A stretch of 64,000 nucleotides of DNA from Streptomyces sp. DG1A-41 (lineage in GTDB: Bacteria; Actinomycetota; Actinomycetes; Streptomycetales; Streptomycetaceae). This document shows positions 60,571-64,000 of this stretch, piece after piece. The translations under genes and the position numbers were made by a program. Positions within the stretch are counted from its first letter, which is position 1. Each line of letters starts with the position of its first letter. The DNA lies in assembly GCF_037055355.1 (NCBI RefSeq), contig NZ_CP146350.1:7091001-7155000 (forward strand), given 5' to 3'. The notes beneath the pieces were generated by a model that did no database searches, was not told the origin of the DNA, and saw only the letters and a list, made by a program, of their open reading frames with translations.

Positions 60571-61604
60571 GCCTCGTCCTCCTTCGTCAGGCGCTGGGCG
60601 AGCAGCGTGAGGCCAAGGGTGAGTGCGAACAGGGCGACGCTGACCGCCGCTCCGTAGCCGGCGTTGCCGGTGAGCGGGTCGAGGCCGACGTCGCGGATGT
60701 AGAAGGGCAGCGTGCGGTCGGCGCCGCCGGGGCCGCCCGTGGAGCCGCCGAGCATGTAGATCTCGGTGAAGACCCGCAGGGAGCCGATGCCGGTCAGGGT
60801 GCCGACCAGCATCATCGACTGGCGTACGCCGGGCACGGTGACGTTCCAGAAGCGGCGCACGGGACCCGCCCCGTCCACGGCCGCCGCCTCGTGCAGTTCC
60901 CTGGGGACGTTCCCGAGGGCGGCCAGGTAGAAGATCATGTACCAGCCGAGGCCCTTCCACAGCGTCAGGCCCATCGCCGAAAGCAGGATCAGCCACGAGT
61001 CGGACAGGAACGGGATGGCCTCGCGGATGATGTGGGCCTTCTGGAGCCAGGTGTTGACCAGTCCCTGGTCGCTCAGCAGCCACTGCCAGCTCAGGCCGAC
61101 GACCACGCTGGAAGCCAGGACCGGCGTGTAGAACGCCGAACGGAAGAAGCCGATGCCCGGCAGGTTCTTCTCGACGAGGATCGCGAGCAGCAGCGGCAGC
61201 AGCACCATCAGCGGGACGACGAACAGCGCGTACAGCAGGCTGTTGCGGGTGGCCAGCCAGAAGTCCGGATCGCTCAGCATCCGGCGGTAGTTGGCGAGAC
61301 CGACGACGTCGTACGCCCCGCCGAGCGGCTTGGCGTCGGTGAAGGAGACGACGACCGTGTTGAGGAACGGAAAGACCCCGAACACGGTCGCGCCGACGAT
61401 CGCCGGGGTCATCCACAGCCAGGGCAGCCACCAGCGGCGGTAGAGCGCCGCGCCCCCCGCGTCGGCGCTCGGGCCGGGCGTGACGAAGCGGAGGGCGCGG
61501 CGCAGGGGCCCCGGCGGGCCGGGCGCGGGCGAAGCGCCGGGGCGTCGGGCGCCCGCACCCGGGGGAGCGGGGACGGGCGCCTTGTGGACGGTCGGTTGGG
61601 TCAT
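60567..61604 (-). CDS. Sugar ABC transporter permease (MalF-like)
   Basis: A 345-aa membrane protein. ATG 61604 lies two bases after the receptor stop; a TTG at 61610 is possible but less likely. A long Pro/Ala/Gly-rich cytoplasmic N-terminus (about 45 residues) precedes six spans (WLPWLWMTPAIVGATVFGVF first). The EAA loop is LHEAAAVDGAGPVRRFWNVTVP. It pairs with the following MalG-type gene. Confidence 0.92.
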   Translation of the reverse strand: MTQPTVHKAPVPAPPGAGARRPGASPAPGPPGPLRRALRFVTPGPSADAGGAALYRRWWLPWLWMTPAIVGATVFGVFPFLNTVVVSFTDAKPLGGAYDVVGLANYRRMLSDPDFWLATRNSLLYALFVVPLMVLLPLLLAILVEKNLPGIGFFRSAFYTPVLASSVVVGLSWQWLLSDQGLVNTWLQKAHIIREAIPFLSDSWLILLSAMGLTLWKGLGWYMIFYLAALGNVPRELHEAAAVDGAGPVRRFWNVTVPGVRQSMMLVGTLTGIGSLRVFTEIYMLGGSTGGPGGADRTLPFYIRDVGLDPLTGNAGYGAAVSVALFALTLGLTLLAQRLTKEDEA

Positions 61605-61606
61605 CC

Positions 61607-62980
61607 TCAACTGCCCTGCTCGATCAGCTGGTTCGCCTTGGACTGCGCCTCCTTCAGAGCGTCCTCGGCGCTCTTCTTGCCTTGCATGGCCAGCTGGATC
61701 TGGGCCGAGATGGCGTTCAGCTCACCGGGCGTCAGCGCGATCTCGTCGGCCGTGGCGGTCTTGCGGTCACTGGCGACGATCTTGCGGGCCTGGGCGAAGG
61801 GGTCGTCGCCCTTGACCGACTGGAAGAACGGGTCGTTCAAGGAGGCCGTGGTGGACGGGAAGATGACGACGTTCGGGTCCTTGGCCCACTCCAGCTGGTT
61901 CTCGGCGTTCGTCAGGAACTGCGCGAAGGCCAGCGCCGTCGAGGCGTTCTTGCTGGTGGACGCGACGCCGATGTACTGCGGGGCGCCGACCGTGTGGCCG
62001 AGGGCGTCCAGCATGTAGCGGGCCACGCCGGTCTTCTTGTAGACGCTCGGGTTGTTCTGCTGGATGAACCGCAGGAAGTTGGGGTTGGTGGGGCCGTAGA
62101 CCAGCTTGCCCTGGCCGTAGACGTTGGCCGGGTCCTGCGTGGAGGACAGCGAGTCCCTCGGCATGCCGCCGGCCTTGTACAGGCTTGTCATGGCCTCGAC
62201 CCACCGAGCCGTCTTCGGGTCGTCGGCGAAGGTGAACTTCTTGCCGTCCGGGGAGAGGACCTTGATGCCCATCTGCTGCCAGTCGGCCGGGATGCGCAGC
62301 TGCGGGTTGGCGAGGAACGCGTAGTACTTGCCGTCGGAGGCCTTGGCTATCTTCTCCGCGTCGTCGAACAGGCCGAGCACGGTCGCCGGAGGTTTCGCCG
62401 GGTCCAGGCCCGCCTTCTTCATCAGGTCGGTGTTGAAGGTCTGCACGATGCCGCCGGAGTACCAGGGCAGCACGCTGTGCACCTTCTTGCCGTCCGCGTC
62501 GGCGTACATGCTGGACTTCCACAACGCGGGCACGAACGGCTTGCCCGCGTCCGGTGCCTTGTCGTCCAGGTTCAGCAGGTACCCGTTCTTCGTCAGCGCC
62601 ACCGCCGTGTTGACGTTGATGTTCACCACGTCCGGCAGCGTGCAGCCCTGCGCGTCGGCGACCAGGCGCTGGGTGAAGGTGGCGTCGCCCGGGTCGTCGA
62701 TCCAGTTGACCTTGGTGCCGGGGTGGGCCTGCTCGAAGGCGGCGATGACGCCGTTGAAGTACTTCCCGAAGTCCTTCTTCAGGTTGGTGGTCTGGAAAGT
62801 GATCTTTCCCTTGACGTCGCCGGAGAGCTTGCCGGAACCGACGTTGCCCTTGTCGACCTTGCAGCCGCCGGCCGTGGCGTCACCGCCGCCGGAACCGCCG
62901 CCGGACAGGCCGCAGCCTGCGGCCGTCAGCGTCAGGACGACCAGACAGGTCAGGGATCCGGTGAGTCTTCTTGCGTGCAT
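61607..62980 (-). CDS. Sugar ABC transporter substrate-binding lipoprotein
   Basis: A 457-aa receptor. ATG 62980 follows GGAGGG by 5 bases. The signal peptide ends in a lipobox (LTLTAAGC), followed by a Gly/Ser linker. The family 1 binding fold has VKGKITFQTTNLKKDFGKYF, AAFEQAHPGTKVNWID, VVNINVNTAVALTKNGYLLNL and ALAFAQFLTNAENQLEWAKDPNV. It is the first gene of the importer and lies opposite the kinase and glucosidase genes, whose substrate it may bring in. No regulator gene is adjacent. Confidence 0.92.
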   Translation of the reverse strand: MHARRLTGSLTCLVVLTLTAAGCGLSGGGSGGGDATAGGCKVDKGNVGSGKLSGDVKGKITFQTTNLKKDFGKYFNGVIAAFEQAHPGTKVNWIDDPGDATFTQRLVADAQGCTLPDVVNINVNTAVALTKNGYLLNLDDKAPDAGKPFVPALWKSSMYADADGKKVHSVLPWYSGGIVQTFNTDLMKKAGLDPAKPPATVLGLFDDAEKIAKASDGKYYAFLANPQLRIPADWQQMGIKVLSPDGKKFTFADDPKTARWVEAMTSLYKAGGMPRDSLSSTQDPANVYGQGKLVYGPTNPNFLRFIQQNNPSVYKKTGVARYMLDALGHTVGAPQYIGVASTSKNASTALAFAQFLTNAENQLEWAKDPNVVIFPSTTASLNDPFFQSVKGDDPFAQARKIVASDRKTATADEIALTPGELNAISAQIQLAMQGKKSAEDALKEAQSKANQLIEQGS

Positions 62981-63107
62981 TGCTGCCCTCCTGGGACCAG
63001 TCGGTGCTGGCTCAAATCACCAAGTTGGACTTCGATTGATGAAAAGGTGGACCAGAATTCATCGGAGGTCAATGGTTTGCCGTGTTGCTGTTCGGTTGCG
63101 CAGGCGA

Positions 63108-63788
63108 TCAGTGCCGGTGTTCGTGGTCCGGGTGGGAGGGGTCGCCGGGGTGTTCGTGGCCTTCGGCGTACACGACGTCCGCGCGGGCCTGGTCGAGCCA
63201 GTCGAAGAACGCGCGTCGGGCTGTGGCGTGCCGTAGCTCTTGTCCGATGCCCTCGCGGACGTGGTCGTAGGGGAGGACGTCCGACGGTTCAACGGTGTCG
63301 AACGGGTCGACACCGCGCCTCAGTGCCTCGGGGGTGAGGAAGCGGTCTCGGTTGCGGTCGTAGTAGTCCCGTACGGCCGCCTCCGGGATGTGCTGCTCGC
63401 GTTCCAGTTCGGCGAGCAGGGCCCGGGCGGCCGGGGAGTGGGCCAGGGCCGCCGCGACGATGCTGCCGAGGTCTGCGACGGCGGTTTCGGGGACGGTGAG
63501 CAGGCGCATCGGCAGTACCTCGTCCGGTGGGGCGAGGCCCCGTTCCGCGCAGGCGCGGCGGGCGAGTTCGTCGGTGACGACTATCTGGGTTGCCCAGCGT
63601 TGTCGTTGGCGTTCTGCGCGGGCCGAGAGTGCCGCGATGTGTAGTCGTGCGGCTGCGGCGGTGTCGTGGTTGATCGCGCGGTTACCCGCGCCCCTGAGAG
63701 GCGCTGTCCCGCCGGCGTTCAAGAAGACGGACACGCGTGCCTTTGGGATCGGGTCCCCATGGACGGTAGCCGCGTAATCCCCCGTCAC
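63108..63788 (-). CDS. Conserved protein with PpiC/SurA-like helical fold (DUF7158-like)
   Basis: A 226-aa protein. GTG 63788 overlaps the stop of the next gene (GTGA). The helical core (VVTDELARRACAERGLAPPDEV, then ALLAELEREQHIPEAAVRDYYDRNRDRF, LRHATARRAFFDWLDQARADVV, split) resembles the helical part of SurA/PpiC chaperones. The C-terminus is His/Pro/Asp-rich (HPGDPSHPDHEHRH). Relatives in Streptomyces have been labelled acyltransferase without support. Residues about 20-60 are partly coded by a Streptomyces intergenic-type repeat and may be an insertion. Confidence 0.6.
   Translation of the reverse strand: MTGDYAATVHGDPIPKARVSVFLNAGGTAPLRGAGNRAINHDTAAAARLHIAALSARAERQRQRWATQIVVTDELARRACAERGLAPPDEVLPMRLLTVPETAVADLGSIVAAALAHSPAARALLAELEREQHIPEAAVRDYYDRNRDRFLTPEALRRGVDPFDTVEPSDVLPYDHVREGIGQELRHATARRAFFDWLDQARADVVYAEGHEHPGDPSHPDHEHRH
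63640..63712 (-). repeat. Intergenic-type Streptomyces repeat within a coding region
   Basis: The + strand reads TCGTGGTTGATCGCGCGGTT then ACCCGCGCCCCTGAGAGGCG, a close form of a repeat I recall from many Streptomyces intergenic regions. Here it lies in frame in the gene at 63108-63788. Confidence 0.5.
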
Positions 63789-64000
63789 GGCCTCACCTCC
63801 AGCTCTACCGCCTTCGTGTACGCCACGCAGCCGTGCCAGGCCGTCTTCGCCATCAGCCAGTACGAACCGGGTGGGATCGCGTCGCCGTCCACCTCGATCG
63901 CGCACTCCAGTTGCTCTCCGCCGGGGACCGTGAAGCCCTGGCAGCCCGGGGTGACGCCCGGCCAGGTGCCCCAGGAGGACACGGCCCACAGGGTGCCGTT
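63785..64000 (-). CDS. C-terminal part of an unidentified, probably exported protein (partial)
   Basis: The frame runs in from the window end and stops at 63785-63787. The visible 71 residues (NGTLWAVSSWGTWPG, CQGFTVPGGEQLECAIEVDG, GSYWLMAKTAWHGCVAYTKA) look like the last strands of a beta-sandwich domain with three cysteines. The form is that of secreted actinobacterial domains, but the N-terminus and any signal peptide lie outside. It overlaps the next gene by 4 bp, so the two are translated together. I do not recognise the family. Confidence 0.6.
   Translation of the reverse strand, partial: NGTLWAVSSWGTWPGVTPGCQGFTVPGGEQLECAIEVDGDAIPPGSYWLMAKTAWHGCVAYTKAVELEVRP

Noticed and set aside
63046..63053. 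GGTGGACC near the second sugar receptor as a DasR-type site
   Set aside because: The half-sites are separated by 2 bases, not the 4 of the DasR consensus, and flanking bases do not match.
1..64000. tRNA, rRNA, CRISPR arrays, prophage or IS elements
   Set aside because: No cloverleaf-like short genes, no regularly spaced repeats, no integrase or transposase motif and no target-site duplications were seen.

Overview
The window is about 72 % G+C with strongly G/C-biased third codon positions, frequent GTG starts and 4-bp ATGA/GTGA gene overlaps. Its gene set (whiI, a coproporphyrin-type haem pathway, hemQ, DUF3000, TIGR04222/DUF692, murC, msrB, many sugar ABC transporters without their own ATPase) points clearly to a Streptomyces chromosome, core or near-core region. 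I see no rRNA, tRNA, CRISPR array, prophage or insertion sequence.

Layout. 0-2 kb: end of dxs and an amino-acid permease. 2-3.5 kb: a small NYN-like protein and a beta-propeller-like gene broken by a single-base frameshift. 3.7-9.8 kb: an exopolysaccharide locus, with a nucleotide-sugar 6-dehydrogenase and a hyaluronan-synthase-like GT2 on +, converging on a CBM3/GH16-like membrane protein and a polysaccharide deacetylase on -. 9.9-13.3 kb: fadB-fadA beta-oxidation operon with palindromic operator candidates. 13.4-20.2 kb: a mannoside divergon (LacI regulator, GH2 beta-mannosidase / sugar ABC transporter) with paired LacI-like boxes. 20-24.5 kb: RNase D, the sporulation regulator whiI with a good sigma-WhiG promoter match, DUF3000 and hemE. 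24.5-31 kb: rhomboid protease, small protein, CoA-disulfide-reductase-like flavoprotein, DUF4349 lipoprotein, then hemY/cgoX-hemQ.

30.8-35 kb: a minus-strand cassette of a DUF692/MNIO metalloenzyme, a TIGR04222 membrane protein and a secreted S33 peptidase. 35-43 kb: K+ channel, small membrane protein, PTH2-like protein, a two-gene ABC exporter, a 59-aa zinc-ribbon protein, a lipoprotein deacetylase, a FAD/Rieske oxidoreductase, an ArsR-AHSA1 pair with a leaderless-type promoter and overlapping operator, and PPK2. 43-51 kb: PhoX-like phosphatase, SPFH protein, carbonic anhydrase-SulP operon, ZapE ATPase, RibD-like reductase. 51-54.6 kb: murC, msrB and a GH3 N-acetylhexosaminidase-like protein. 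54.6-63 kb: a second sugar locus with a frameshifted GH5-like hydrolase, a BadF-type sugar kinase with a large repeat expansion, a GH3 beta-glucosidase and a three-gene ABC importer. The window ends in two small conserved genes.

How the genes work together. Two sugar-import modules pair a lipoprotein receptor and two permeases with cytoplasmic glycosidases. Both lack an ATPase, as expected if a shared MsiK-type ATPase serves them. The haem genes hemE, hemY/cgoX and hemQ fit the coproporphyrin-dependent route. Two genes are broken by apparently missing single bases, both in G5 runs of the + strand, which looks more like assembly error than decay. The only stretch over 300 bases without a gene is 22327-22649, the whiI upstream region.
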